Below are positions 9,003 to 17,940 of a stretch of 64,000 nt of DNA, piece by piece. The notes beneath the pieces are model-generated. The model was not told the DNA's origin. It saw nothing but the letters and a program-made list of their open reading frames with translations, and made no database searches. Both the position numbers and the translations under genes were made by a program. The first letter of the stretch is position 1, and each line of letters begins with the position of its first letter. Origin of the DNA: Tistlia sp040905785 (GTDB lineage Bacteria > Pseudomonadota > Alphaproteobacteria > Kiloniellales > DSM-21159); NCBI RefSeq assembly GCF_040905785.1, contig NZ_JBBDQW010000005.1, forward strand, positions 124,001 to 188,000. Reading direction: 5' to 3'.

Positions 9003-9266
9003 GGTCCTAGACCCTCCGATCCTTCAACGTCGCATGGGGGAATTGGCTGAAGGGGCCGCTGACGCTGGCCGAGGTCCCCCGAACGCTTGCCGCGGTGCGG
9101 CTGCTGCGCTCAGGGGCAGATAAGGAGGAGGGCCCCCGCCGGCAGGCCGAGGAGAGCAAGCGGAAGCGCCGAGGCGATGCCCCGGTCCGAAATTCCCGCA
9201 GTGTCGATACGATCGAACATGGCTCTCTTCTTGGTCGGCCACCCTGGCAGCCTGGGCCGGAAGTCC
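9003..9266 (-). promoter_or_regulatory. Putative leuA leader region
   Basis: This is the DNA between the leuA start and the predicted transcription start below the -10 at 9273-9278. It holds one convincing small ORF (9110-9220) and the leuA Shine-Dalgarno GGAGGG (9012-9017). The Leu-codon stretch of the small ORF contains CCCTCC (plus-strand 9127-9132), the exact complement of that Shine-Dalgarno. Base pairing between them could hide it until a ribosome covers the Leu codons. No stem followed by a T-run was found, so a transcriptional attenuator is not supported. Confidence 0.4.
9110..9220 (-). CDS. 36-aa leucine-rich small ORF, possible leuA leader peptide
   Basis: An ATG ORF of 36 codons lies in the leuA leader and ends 107 bases before the leuA ATG. 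It has a purine-rich AAGAAGAGAG upstream. The N-terminal half is polar (MFDRIDTAGISDRG) and the C-terminal half is hydrophobic, ALPLALLGLPAGALLLICP, with eight leucines. Its Leu codons are CTT (3), CTC (4) and CTG (1), unlike the CTG preference of neighbouring genes. It could be a regulatory leader peptide whose translation senses leucyl-tRNA, or a short single-span membrane protein. Position and composition favour the first, but nothing proves that it is translated. Confidence 0.45.
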   Translation of the reverse strand: MFDRIDTAGISDRGIASALPLALLGLPAGALLLICP

Positions 9267-9272
9267 GGGGAC

Positions 9273-9300
9273 GATATACCGGAGCGGGCTCGGCGAACAA
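9273..9300 (-). promoter_or_regulatory. Candidate sigma-70 promoter for leuA
   Basis: On the minus strand TTGTTC (plus 9295-9300) and TATATC (plus 9273-9278) are separated by 16 bases. This AT-rich -10 stands out in very GC-rich DNA and would start transcription about 45 bases before the leucine-rich small ORF. Confidence 0.5.
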
Positions 9301-9325
9301 GGGAATTTCGCCGCGCCCCGGCCGG

Positions 9326-10045
9326 TCAGGCGGCGCAGGCCACTTCGAGACGCACCCCGAAGCGCTGCTGCAGGCCGAGGACGCCCGGCGGCGTTACCAG
9401 GATCGCCCGGCTGCCCTCGACCCGGCGGATCCAGCCGAGCTCCAGGAAGCGCCGCTGCAGGCCGCGCCCGAGGGCGCCGGCCAGGTGGAAGCGCCGCTCG
9501 CTCCAGTCCAGGCAGGGCCGGCAGAAGCGGCTGCCGCCGCCGGGTGCCGGAGGCTCGACGCCGAGCTCCTCCAGGAAGGCCTCGCCGGCGGCGGTCAGCG
9601 CACCGCCGTCGGCCGAGAGCTCGAGCCGTCCGCGCTCGACCAGGGCGTCGGCCAGCGCCACGCCCAGCTGGCCGGCGAGATGGTCGTAGCAGGTGCGCGC
9701 GCGGCGCAGGGCGGCCTCCTTGGGCCCGACCGCCGGCAGGCGGCCGGGCGCGGCGGCGGCCGGCAGGCTGCTGGCGGTCGCCAGCATCAGGCCTTCCAGC
9801 AGGTGCGCCACCTCCGCGGAGGCCAGGCGGTAGTAGCGGTGCCGGCCCTGGCGCAGGACCTGCAGCAGGCCGGCGCCCACGAGCTGGGCAAGATGCCCGC
9901 TCGCGGTCTGCGGCGTGACGCCGGCGACCCGCGCCAGCTCGCCGGCGGTCAGGGCGCGGCCGTCGAGCGTCGCCGTCAGCATGGCAAGGCGGCTCGGGTC
10001 GCCGATCAGCGCGGCGGTGGCGGCGGCGCGGGCGAGAGTGACCAT
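9326..10045 (-). CDS. ArsR/SmtB-family transcriptional regulator
   Basis: A 239-aa regulator. Residues about 1-90 form a winged helix of the ArsR type: IGDPSRLAMLTATLDGRALTAGELARVAGVTPQTASGHLAQLVGAGLLQVLRQGRHRYYRLA. The C-terminal half contains RRARTCYDHLAGQLGVALADAL, and CRPCLDWSERRFHLAGALG occurs near the end; both are common in longer ArsR-type regulators of this type. The cysteines in CYDH and CRPC could bind metal, but that is inference. The ATG at 10045 has AGGAG just ahead; the longer frame to 10156 is not supported. It lies between leuA and ilvC on the same strand, but its target is unknown. Confidence 0.8.
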   Translation of the reverse strand: MVTLARAAATAALIGDPSRLAMLTATLDGRALTAGELARVAGVTPQTASGHLAQLVGAGLLQVLRQGRHRYYRLASAEVAHLLEGLMLATASSLPAAAAPGRLPAVGPKEAALRRARTCYDHLAGQLGVALADALVERGRLELSADGGALTAAGEAFLEELGVEPPAPGGGSRFCRPCLDWSERRFHLAGALGRGLQRRFLELGWIRRVEGSRAILVTPPGVLGLQQRFGVRLEVACAA

Positions 10046-10157
10046 GGCTCCTGTCCGTTCGGCTCGACCGACCTTCAGTCTAGCGCAGACGTGGCCCTCG
10101 CGCCTCGGCGACGGCCGAAACGACGACCCCGGCGGCTCGGCTAAGCCGCAACGCAAA

Positions 10158-10185
10158 GCGGCCGGCCCCGCCAGGGACCGGCCGC
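10158..10185 (-). terminator. Hairpin after ilvC
   Basis: The inverted repeat GCGGCCGG-N12-CCGGCCGC begins 23 bases past the ilvC stop and is followed on the minus strand by TTTGCG. This is a plausible intrinsic terminator with a short T-run. Confidence 0.5.
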
Positions 10186-10208
10186 CGCGCGAATGAGTCC
10201 GCCGGGGC

Positions 10209-11228
10209 TTAGTTCTTCGACTTGTCGACCAGCGCCTTCTCGGAGATCCAGGGCATCATGCCGCGCAGCTTGGCACCGACCTCCTCGATCTGGTGCTCGG
10301 CCTTGCGCCGGCGCATCGCCTTGAAGGAGGGCTGCCCGGCCTTGCACTCCTGCACCCAGTCGCGGGCGAAGCGGCCCTCCTGGATGTCGGCCAGCACCCG
10401 CTTCATCTCGGCGCGAGTCTCCTCGGTGATGATCCGGTTGCCGCGGGTGTAGTCGCCGTACTCCGCAGTGTTGGAGATCGAGTAGCGCATCGTCGCCATG
10501 CCGCCCTCGTACATCAGGTCGACGATCAGCTTCACCTCGTGCAGGCACTCGAAATAGGCCATCTCCGGCGCGTAGCCGGCCTCGACCAGGGTCTCGAAGC
10601 CGGCGGTGATCAGCTCGGTGATGCCGCCGCAAAGCACGACCTGCTCGCCGAACAGGTCGGTCTCGCACTCCTCCTTGAAGGTCGTCTCAATGACGCCGGC
10701 GCGCGCGCCGCCGATCGCCGCGGCGTAGCTCAGGCCGAGCTCGTGGGCATTGCCCGAGGCGTCCTGGGCGATGGCGATCAGGCAGGGCACGCCGCCGCCG
10801 CGCAGGTACTCGCTGCGCACCGTATGGCCCGGGCCCTTCGGCGCGATCATGAAGACGTCGATGTCGGGACGCGGCTCGATCAGGTTGAAGTGGATGTTGA
10901 AGCCGTGCGCGAAGGTCAGGGCGGCGCCCTCCTTCATGTTCGGCGCCAGGCTCTCGCGGTAGATGTCGGCCTGCAACTCGTCGGGGGTCAGCATCATGAG
11001 GACGTCGCCCCACTTGGCGGCCTCGTCGGGGTTCATCACCTTGAAGCCGGCGCCCTCGGCCTTCTTGCGGGTCGCCGAGCCCTCGCGCAGCGCGATCGCG
11101 ACCTCGCCGACGCCGCTGTCGCGCAGGTTCATGGCGTGGGCGTGGCCCTGGCTGCCGTAGCCGACGATGACGACCTTCTTGCCCTTGATCAGGTTGGCGT
11201 CGGCGTCGCGATCGTAATAAACGCGCAT
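10209..11228 (-). CDS. ilvC: Ketol-acid reductoisomerase
   Basis: A 339-aa class I (short) NADPH-dependent acetohydroxy acid isomeroreductase, the second step of valine and isoleucine synthesis. The N-terminal Rossmann domain has VVIVGYGSQGHAHAMNLRDSG. The C-terminal knotted domain shows the metal-binding segments GARAGVIETTFKEECETDLFGEQ and AYFECLHEVKLIVDLMYEGG. It lies 188 bases downstream of ilvN, together with ilvB forming the acetolactate branch, and has a hairpin after its stop. Confidence 0.98.
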   Translation of the reverse strand: MRVYYDRDADANLIKGKKVVIVGYGSQGHAHAMNLRDSGVGEVAIALREGSATRKKAEGAGFKVMNPDEAAKWGDVLMMLTPDELQADIYRESLAPNMKEGAALTFAHGFNIHFNLIEPRPDIDVFMIAPKGPGHTVRSEYLRGGGVPCLIAIAQDASGNAHELGLSYAAAIGGARAGVIETTFKEECETDLFGEQVVLCGGITELITAGFETLVEAGYAPEMAYFECLHEVKLIVDLMYEGGMATMRYSISNTAEYGDYTRGNRIITEETRAEMKRVLADIQEGRFARDWVQECKAGQPSFKAMRRRKAEHQIEEVGAKLRGMMPWISEKALVDKSKN

Positions 11229-11378
11229 CTGTTCGTTTCCTTCCGTCGATCGGTCAATTCATTGCCGCGCGAGCCCGCCCCGCGCAGGAAAAGGTCCGGG
11301 CGCCTTCTAGCCGCCGCCGTAGGTGCGCGCAACGGCCGAGGCCGCGGCACAGGCCAGCCTCGCGCGGGGCGCAGGACC

Positions 11379-11414
11379 GGGACCGGGCGCGGGACCGGGC
11401 GCGGGGCCGGGCGG
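11379..11414. repeat. 12-bp GC-rich tandem repeat
   Basis: Two perfect copies of GGGACCGGGCGC (11379-11390 and 11391-11402) and one degenerate copy lie just downstream of the ilvN stop on the minus strand. No coding meaning was seen. The repeat sits in the ilvN-ilvC gap and could reflect slippage. Confidence 0.7.
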
Positions 11415-11416
11415 GC

Positions 11417-11965
11417 TCACAGCCCCTTCGGTCCGCGCACGATGGCGACGACGCCGGTGCGCGCCAGCTCGACCAGGCCGAGCGGCCGCATCAGCTCGAT
11501 GAAGCGGTCGACCTTGTCGCTGCGGTGGTGCATCTGGAAGACGAAGTAGTCGAGGCCGGCATCGACCACCTCGGCCTTGAAGATGTCGGCGATGCGCAGC
11601 GCCTCGACGCGCTTCTCGCCGGTGCCGGCGACCTTGACCAGGGCCAGCTCGCGCTCGACGAAGCTGCCGGCGGCGGTCAGGTCGCGGACCCGGTGGACCG
11701 GCACCAGGCGGTCGAGCTGGGCCTTGATCTGCTCCAGGATCTGCGGCGTGCCGCTGGTCACGACGGTGATCCGGCTGAGGCCGTTCTCCTGGTCGACCTC
11801 GCTGACCGTCAGGCTCTCGATGTTGTAGCCGCGCCCGGAGAACAGGCCGATGACCCGGGCCAGCACGCCCGGCTCGTTGTCGACCAGCACCGCGATGGTG
11901 CGCTTCTCGATCGGCGGTTGGCCGACGCTGGCGCCGTAGACGCTCTGTAGGGGGCTCGAAGCCAT
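11417..11965 (-). CDS. ilvN: Acetolactate synthase small (regulatory) subunit
   Basis: A 182-aa regulatory subunit of acetohydroxyacid synthase. The N-terminal ACT domain (TIAVLVDNEPGVLARVIGLFSGRGYNIESLTVSEV) binds valine for feedback inhibition in this family. The C-terminal part (ELALVKVAG, RIADIFKAEVVDAG, DKVDRFIELMRPLGLVELARTGVVAIVRG) is the usual activation region. The length fits IlvN/IlvH. It starts 70 bases after the ilvB stop and probably shares its transcript. Confidence 0.96.
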   Translation of the reverse strand: MASSPLQSVYGASVGQPPIEKRTIAVLVDNEPGVLARVIGLFSGRGYNIESLTVSEVDQENGLSRITVVTSGTPQILEQIKAQLDRLVPVHRVRDLTAAGSFVERELALVKVAGTGEKRVEALRIADIFKAEVVDAGLDYFVFQMHHRSDKVDRFIELMRPLGLVELARTGVVAIVRGPKGL

Positions 11966-12035
11966 GGGGCGATCTTTCGTTCTTGTTGGTCTTTGCCGAA
12001 GCGGGGCGCGCGCGGCCGGGAGCGACCGCCCGGGG

Positions 12036-13829
<1,794 letters not shown>

Positions 13830-13888
13830 CGTTCCACTGGTCCATCGAAGATCGGTTGACCCCGCCGTGCCGACCTGTGCCGGCAGCC

Positions 13889-13914
13889 GCGGAGCAAAGG
13901 ATTCCCCGCTCCGC
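13889..13914 (-). terminator. Stem-loop between miaA and ilvB
   Basis: GCGGAGC and GCTCCGC form a perfect 7-bp stem around a 12-nt loop, 30 bases past the miaA stop and 60 bases ahead of ilvB. It could end the miaA transcript or be part of the ilvB leader. It has no T-run. Confidence 0.35.
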
Positions 13915-13943
13915 AAGGAGGAGGCGGGCGGGGAGGCCGGACC

Positions 13944-15002
13944 CTAAGCCTCTTGCTGCAGTGCGGTCAACAGAAAGCGACGAATATTCGAAAAGATTTG
14001 CCGGTCGTGACATTCCGAAAATTGCGACGGCATGACCAGGGTTGTCGCTTTCTGTCGGGCGCCCGGCTCAAGCCCTGGACCAGCCGGATCCTTGCCCCCC
14101 AGCATCTGGCCGCGCAGCCAGGTCGCCTGCCGTTTGGCGTAGCGGCGCGTCGCCGCCTGCCCGGCGGCGATCGCGTCGGCGAGGCCGGCTTCGCCGGCCA
14201 GGTGCCGCGCCAGCTCCGGCAGGCCGACCGCCTTCATCGCCGGCAGTCCCGGGTCGAGCCGCCGCGCCAGCAGCGCCGCCACCTCCTCGAGCGCGCCGCC
14301 CGCCACCATCGCCTCGAAGCGGGCGTCGATCGTGGCGTTCAGGACGACGCGGTCGGGCAGCAGGACGACATGTAGGAAGCGGAAGGGTGGCGCGGCGCCG
14401 GCGGCGCCCCGCTGCCAGTCGGCGAGCGGCCGGCCGGTCGCCTCCAGCACTTCCCAGGCGCGCAGGTGGCGCTGCCGGTCGTTCGGGTGCAGCCGCGCGC
14501 TGGCCGGGTCGCGGGCCAGCAGGGCCGCGCGGAAGCCGGCCGGCCCGAGCGCCTGCCAATCCCGCGCCGCGGCCTCGCGCAGCGCCGCGGGCACCGGCGG
14601 CACCGCCGCGATTCCCTGCTCCAGCACCTTGAGGTAGAGGCCGGTGCCACCGGCCAGCACCGGCAGCCGTCCGGCCGCCGCGGCCGCCGCCATCTCGGCC
14701 AGCGCCAGGGTGCGCCAGCGCCCGGCCGTGCAGCGCTCCGCCGCCGACAGAGCGCCATAGAGGCGGTGCGGTGCCCGCCCCAGCGCCGCCGGCCCGGGCT
14801 GTGCGGTGAGCAGCGGCAGCTCGCGGTAGACCTGCAGGGCGTCGGCGTTGATCACCGTGCCCCCGAAGCTCTCGGCGATCGCCAGGGCCAGGGCGGACTT
14901 GCCGCTCGCCGTCGGGCCGGCGACGATCACGGCCGGCGGCCGGCGCGGCGCAGCGGGCCCGGCGGCGGTGCCGCGCGGCTCATTGAGGCTTGTCGGGGCC
15001 AT
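13944..15002 (-). CDS. miaA: tRNA dimethylallyltransferase
   Basis: A 352-aa enzyme that transfers dimethylallyl to A37 of tRNAs reading UNN codons. It has a P-loop (VIVAGPTASGKSALALAIAESFGG), the substrate loop INADALQVYRELPLLTAQP, GGTGLYLKVLEQG, the tRNA-binding LHPNDRQRHLRAWEVLEATGRP, and RRYAKRQATWLRGQ near the end. A C-terminal extension of about 45 residues (GGKDPAGPGLEPG onward) goes beyond the family core. Start 15002 has GAGGGCAGG ahead; in-frame ATG 15029 would overlap the serB start. It is divergent from serB, with only 25 bases between the start codons. Confidence 0.94.
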   Translation of the reverse strand: MAPTSLNEPRGTAAGPAAPRRPPAVIVAGPTASGKSALALAIAESFGGTVINADALQVYRELPLLTAQPGPAALGRAPHRLYGALSAAERCTAGRWRTLALAEMAAAAAAGRLPVLAGGTGLYLKVLEQGIAAVPPVPAALREAAARDWQALGPAGFRAALLARDPASARLHPNDRQRHLRAWEVLEATGRPLADWQRGAAGAAPPFRFLHVVLLPDRVVLNATIDARFEAMVAGGALEEVAALLARRLDPGLPAMKAVGLPELARHLAGEAGLADAIAAGQAATRRYAKRQATWLRGQMLGGKDPAGPGLEPGARQKATTLVMPSQFSECHDRQIFSNIRRFLLTALQQEA

Positions 15003-15027
15003 GGCCTGCCCTCTATAGGACGCCGCC

Positions 15028-15933
15028 ATGTCGTTTGTCGTCACCCTGCTGGCCGATCCGCGCGGCGTGCCCGTCACGGCGGCCGAGGTCGAGGCCGCGC
15101 GCGGTACGCTCGGTCGCGCCGGCGCCGAAGTCGGCGCGCCGGACTGGCTGGCCACCGGCCTGGCCTGCGACCTGCCCTTCGAAGGGCTCTCGCCCGAGGC
15201 CTCGGAGACGGCGCTGCGGGTCGCCTTCGACGGCCAGGCCATCGACATCGGGGCGCAGCCGACCGCCGGACGGCGCAAGCGGCTGCTGGTCGCCGACCTG
15301 GAGTCGACGATCATCGCCCAGGAGATGCTGGACGAGCTGGCCGAGCGGCGCGGCCTGCGCGCCGAGATCTCGGCAATCACCGAGCGGGCGATGCGCGGAG
15401 AGCTGGATTTCGAGGCGGCGCTGGCCGAGCGCGTCGCGCGTCTTGCCGGCCTGGAGCGCGCGACCCTCGAGGAGGCGGCCGCGGCGATCACCTTGGACAC
15501 CGGGGCAACCGCGCTGCTCGGCACCATGAAGGCCGGCGGCGCCGAGACCGCCCTGGTCTCCGGCGGCTTCCTCTGCTTCGCGGAACCGGTCGCCGCGGCG
15601 CTCGGCTTCGATCACTGCCGGGCCAACCGCCTGGAGCTGGTCGAGGACCGCCTGACCGGACGGACGCTCGGCCCGATCCTGGGCCGCGAGGCCAAGCTGG
15701 AGGCCCTGAACGAGCTGCTGGCGGCGGGCGGGCTGGCGGCGGAGGCGGCCTGCGCCGTCGGCGACGGCGCCAACGATCTGGCGATGCTGCGCGCCGCCGG
15801 GCTGGGGGTGGCCTACCGGGCCAAGCCGGTCGTGCGGGCGGCGGCGCCCTTCCGGCTCGACCATGCCGACCTGACCGGGCTGCTCTACCTGCAGGGCTAC
15901 CGGCGCGAAGAGTTCGTCTACTCCGGCGGCTGA
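15028..15933 (+). CDS. serB: Phosphoserine phosphatase (HAD family) with DxE variant motif
   Basis: A 301-aa HAD hydrolase that makes serine from phosphoserine. After an N-terminal domain of about 80 residues, HAD motif I reads VADLESTIIAQEMLDELAE. Nucleophile D90 is present, but position +2, usually Asp in D-x-D-S-T, is Glu92 (codon GAG). Motif II (LVSGGFLCF), the motif III Lys region (GREAKLEALNELL) and motif IV (AVGDGANDLAML) are intact. Family, length and the miaA neighbour support SerB. The Asp-to-Glu change at the general acid/base might slow or alter catalysis, or be a lineage variant. Confidence 0.9.
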   Translation: MSFVVTLLADPRGVPVTAAEVEAARGTLGRAGAEVGAPDWLATGLACDLPFEGLSPEASETALRVAFDGQAIDIGAQPTAGRRKRLLVADLESTIIAQEMLDELAERRGLRAEISAITERAMRGELDFEAALAERVARLAGLERATLEEAAAAITLDTGATALLGTMKAGGAETALVSGGFLCFAEPVAAALGFDHCRANRLELVEDRLTGRTLGPILGREAKLEALNELLAAGGLAAEAACAVGDGANDLAMLRAAGLGVAYRAKPVVRAAAPFRLDHADLTGLLYLQGYRREEFVYSGG

Positions 15934-16000
15934 GCCGCGCTGCGACCCCTGCCGGCGGCACCGGCCGAGCCCGCCCTCTGCGGCCCCGGCCGGAAAGCCG

Positions 16001-17497
16001 TCACTCGCTGTTTCCGACCCGCAGTGGCACCCACTGGCGCTCGCCGCCGCGCGAGATCAGCAGGGTGGCGGTGTTGCGGCCGTCCTCGCGGGTCGCCTCG
16101 AACTCGCCGGCGACCTCCGAGGGGTTGCCGACCGGGTTCTGGTTGACCTCGATGATGACGTCGCCCTCGCGCAGGCCGCGCTCGGCCGCCGGGCTGTCCG
16201 GCTTCACCTCGGTGACCAGCACCCCGGCCAGCTCCTCGGTCAACCCGTACTCCTGGCGCAGTTCCTCGGTGAGCTCGGCCAAGCCGAGCCCGAGGCCCGA
16301 GAGGTCCTCGCGTTCCGGGCCAGGCTGCGCCCGGCCGGGGACCGCAGCGGCGAACTGCGCCTCGTCGAGCTGGCCGAGCTCGACCTGGACGGTCCGCTCC
16401 TCGCCGCGGCGCACGACCTTGACCGGCACGCTCTTGCCGATCGCCGTCGCGGCGACCATGCGCGGCAGCTCGCTCATCTCCTCGACCAGCCGGCCGTCGA
16501 ACTCGACGATGACGTCGCCGTCCTCGATGCCCGACTCGGCGGCGGGACCGCCCGGCGTGACCGTCGCGACCAGCGCGCCGCGGGCGGTGCCCAGGCGCAG
16601 GCCTTCGGCGAGCTCGGGCGTCACCGTCTGGATGCGCACGCCGAGCCAGCCGCGCCGGACCTCGCCATGCTCGCGCAGGGAATCGATGACGCTGCGCGCT
16701 ATCGCCGAGGGTACCGCGAAGCCGATGCCGATCGAGCCGCCGGTCGGCGAGAAGATCGCCGTGTTGATGCCGACGACCTCGCCGTCGATGTTGAACATCG
16801 GGCCGCCGGAGTTGCCGCGGTTGATCGCGGCGTCGGTCTGGAGATAGTCGTCGTAGCGGCCGCCGATCTCGCGACCGCGCGCCGAGACGATGCCGGCCGT
16901 CACCGTGCCGCCGAGCCCGAAGGGGTTGCCGATCGCCACGACCCAGTCGCCGATGCGGAGCGCGTCGGAATCGCCCCAGCGGGTCGCCGGCAGCTGGCGA
17001 TCCGTCTCGACCTTGAGCAGCGCGAGGTCGGTCGCCGGATCGGTGCCGACCAGCGTCGCCGGCAGGATCGTGTTGTCGGTCAGGCGCACCGAGATCTCAT
17101 CGGCGCCGTCGATGACGTGGTTGTTGGTGACGATGTAGCCCTCGGCGTCGACGATGAAGCCGGACCCCAGGGCGTTGTCGCGCCGTCGCGGCGCCGGCGC
17201 CTCGTCGGGCGCGCCGCGGCGCTCCAGGAACTCCCGGAACAGCTCCTCCAGCTCGTCCGGGATGCCTTCCGGCAGCACGTCGCCGAGGCCCGGCCCGTCC
17301 GGCCGGGCGGACCGGGTGACGCTGGTCTGGACGTTGACCACCGTGTCGATCAGCGGCTCGACCAAGTCGGCGAAGCTTTCCGGCGCCGAGCGCGCCGTGG
17401 CGGGCGAGGCGGCCGCCAAGCAGGCGGCGGCCAGCACCAGGAGCGCAGGCCCGAGATTGCGGAGCGGCGCGGCGGCGAAGTGGGTCAGGTTCGGCAT
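16001..17497 (-). CDS. Periplasmic serine endoprotease, DegP/Do family
   Basis: A 498-aa HtrA-type protease-chaperone of the periplasm. The signal sequence is about residues 1-36, ending near AAASPATARS. The trypsin-like domain has catalytic His127 (TNNHVID), Asp157 (ATDLALLKV) and Ser230 (NRGNSGGPMFN). Two PDZ domains follow (about residues 275-370 and 400-490, the latter with VLVTEVKPDSPAAERGLREGDVIIEVN). It is last in hflK-hflC-DUF2065-degP, a common alphaproteobacterial arrangement linking membrane and periplasmic proteolysis. A 193-bp gap separates it from DUF2065, so it may also have its own promoter. Confidence 0.95.
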   Translation of the reverse strand: MPNLTHFAAAPLRNLGPALLVLAAACLAAASPATARSAPESFADLVEPLIDTVVNVQTSVTRSARPDGPGLGDVLPEGIPDELEELFREFLERRGAPDEAPAPRRRDNALGSGFIVDAEGYIVTNNHVIDGADEISVRLTDNTILPATLVGTDPATDLALLKVETDRQLPATRWGDSDALRIGDWVVAIGNPFGLGGTVTAGIVSARGREIGGRYDDYLQTDAAINRGNSGGPMFNIDGEVVGINTAIFSPTGGSIGIGFAVPSAIARSVIDSLREHGEVRRGWLGVRIQTVTPELAEGLRLGTARGALVATVTPGGPAAESGIEDGDVIVEFDGRLVEEMSELPRMVAATAIGKSVPVKVVRRGEERTVQVELGQLDEAQFAAAVPGRAQPGPEREDLSGLGLGLAELTEELRQEYGLTEELAGVLVTEVKPDSPAAERGLREGDVIIEVNQNPVGNPSEVAGEFEATREDGRNTATLLISRGGERQWVPLRVGNSE

Positions 17498-17690
17498 CTG
17501 TCGGTCCTAGGCTCCCTTGGGGCGGTTTCGACGGCGGTGCGGCGCGCTCTTGCGGCCGGCCCTCCCCGTTCTGCAGTGGTCGTAGTCCGGCCTGCATCAA
17601 GATGGTCCCCGCAGGGCCTCGGGGCAACGCCCGACGCACCGGAACGTTGCGCAAGCATTCTGGAAGCGGCGCTCCGGCACCGCCCGCCGC

Positions 17691-17888
17691 TCAAGAGAGC
17701 AGCAGCCAGAGCAGGAAGAGGCCGATCGACGCCGACAGCAGGCCGCCCCATCGCAGCGCTTCCGGAGGCACCTCGGCGAGCCGCTCCAGCAGCCGACGCG
17801 GCGCGCCGGGGGCGACCGCGACGAACAGCCCCTCGAGGACCATGACCATCGCCAGCGCCGCGATCAGCAGGGTCCCGAAATCGACCAT
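17691..17888 (-). CDS. DUF2065 small membrane protein (YjeT-like)
   Basis: A 65-aa protein with two hydrophobic helices (LLIAALAMVMVLEGLFVAV and GLLSASIGLFLLWLLLS) joined by a polar loop with PRRLLERLAEVPPEALRWGG. This is the DUF2065/YjeT pattern, and such genes commonly sit next to hflC. Function is unknown. It begins 52 bases past the hflC stop. Confidence 0.85.
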   Translation of the reverse strand: MVDFGTLLIAALAMVMVLEGLFVAVAPGAPRRLLERLAEVPPEALRWGGLLSASIGLFLLWLLLS

Positions 17889-17940
17889 CGACCGTCACCC
17901 TCTCCCCGGGCGTCCGTGCCGGCCGCTGCCGCCCGGCCCG

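Noticed and set aside
9007..9300. 97-codon minus-strand frame upstream of leuA
   Set aside because: Arg-, Pro- and Ser-rich with no motif; the 36-codon ATG frame in the same region has a better ribosome site and a position-specific leucine bias.
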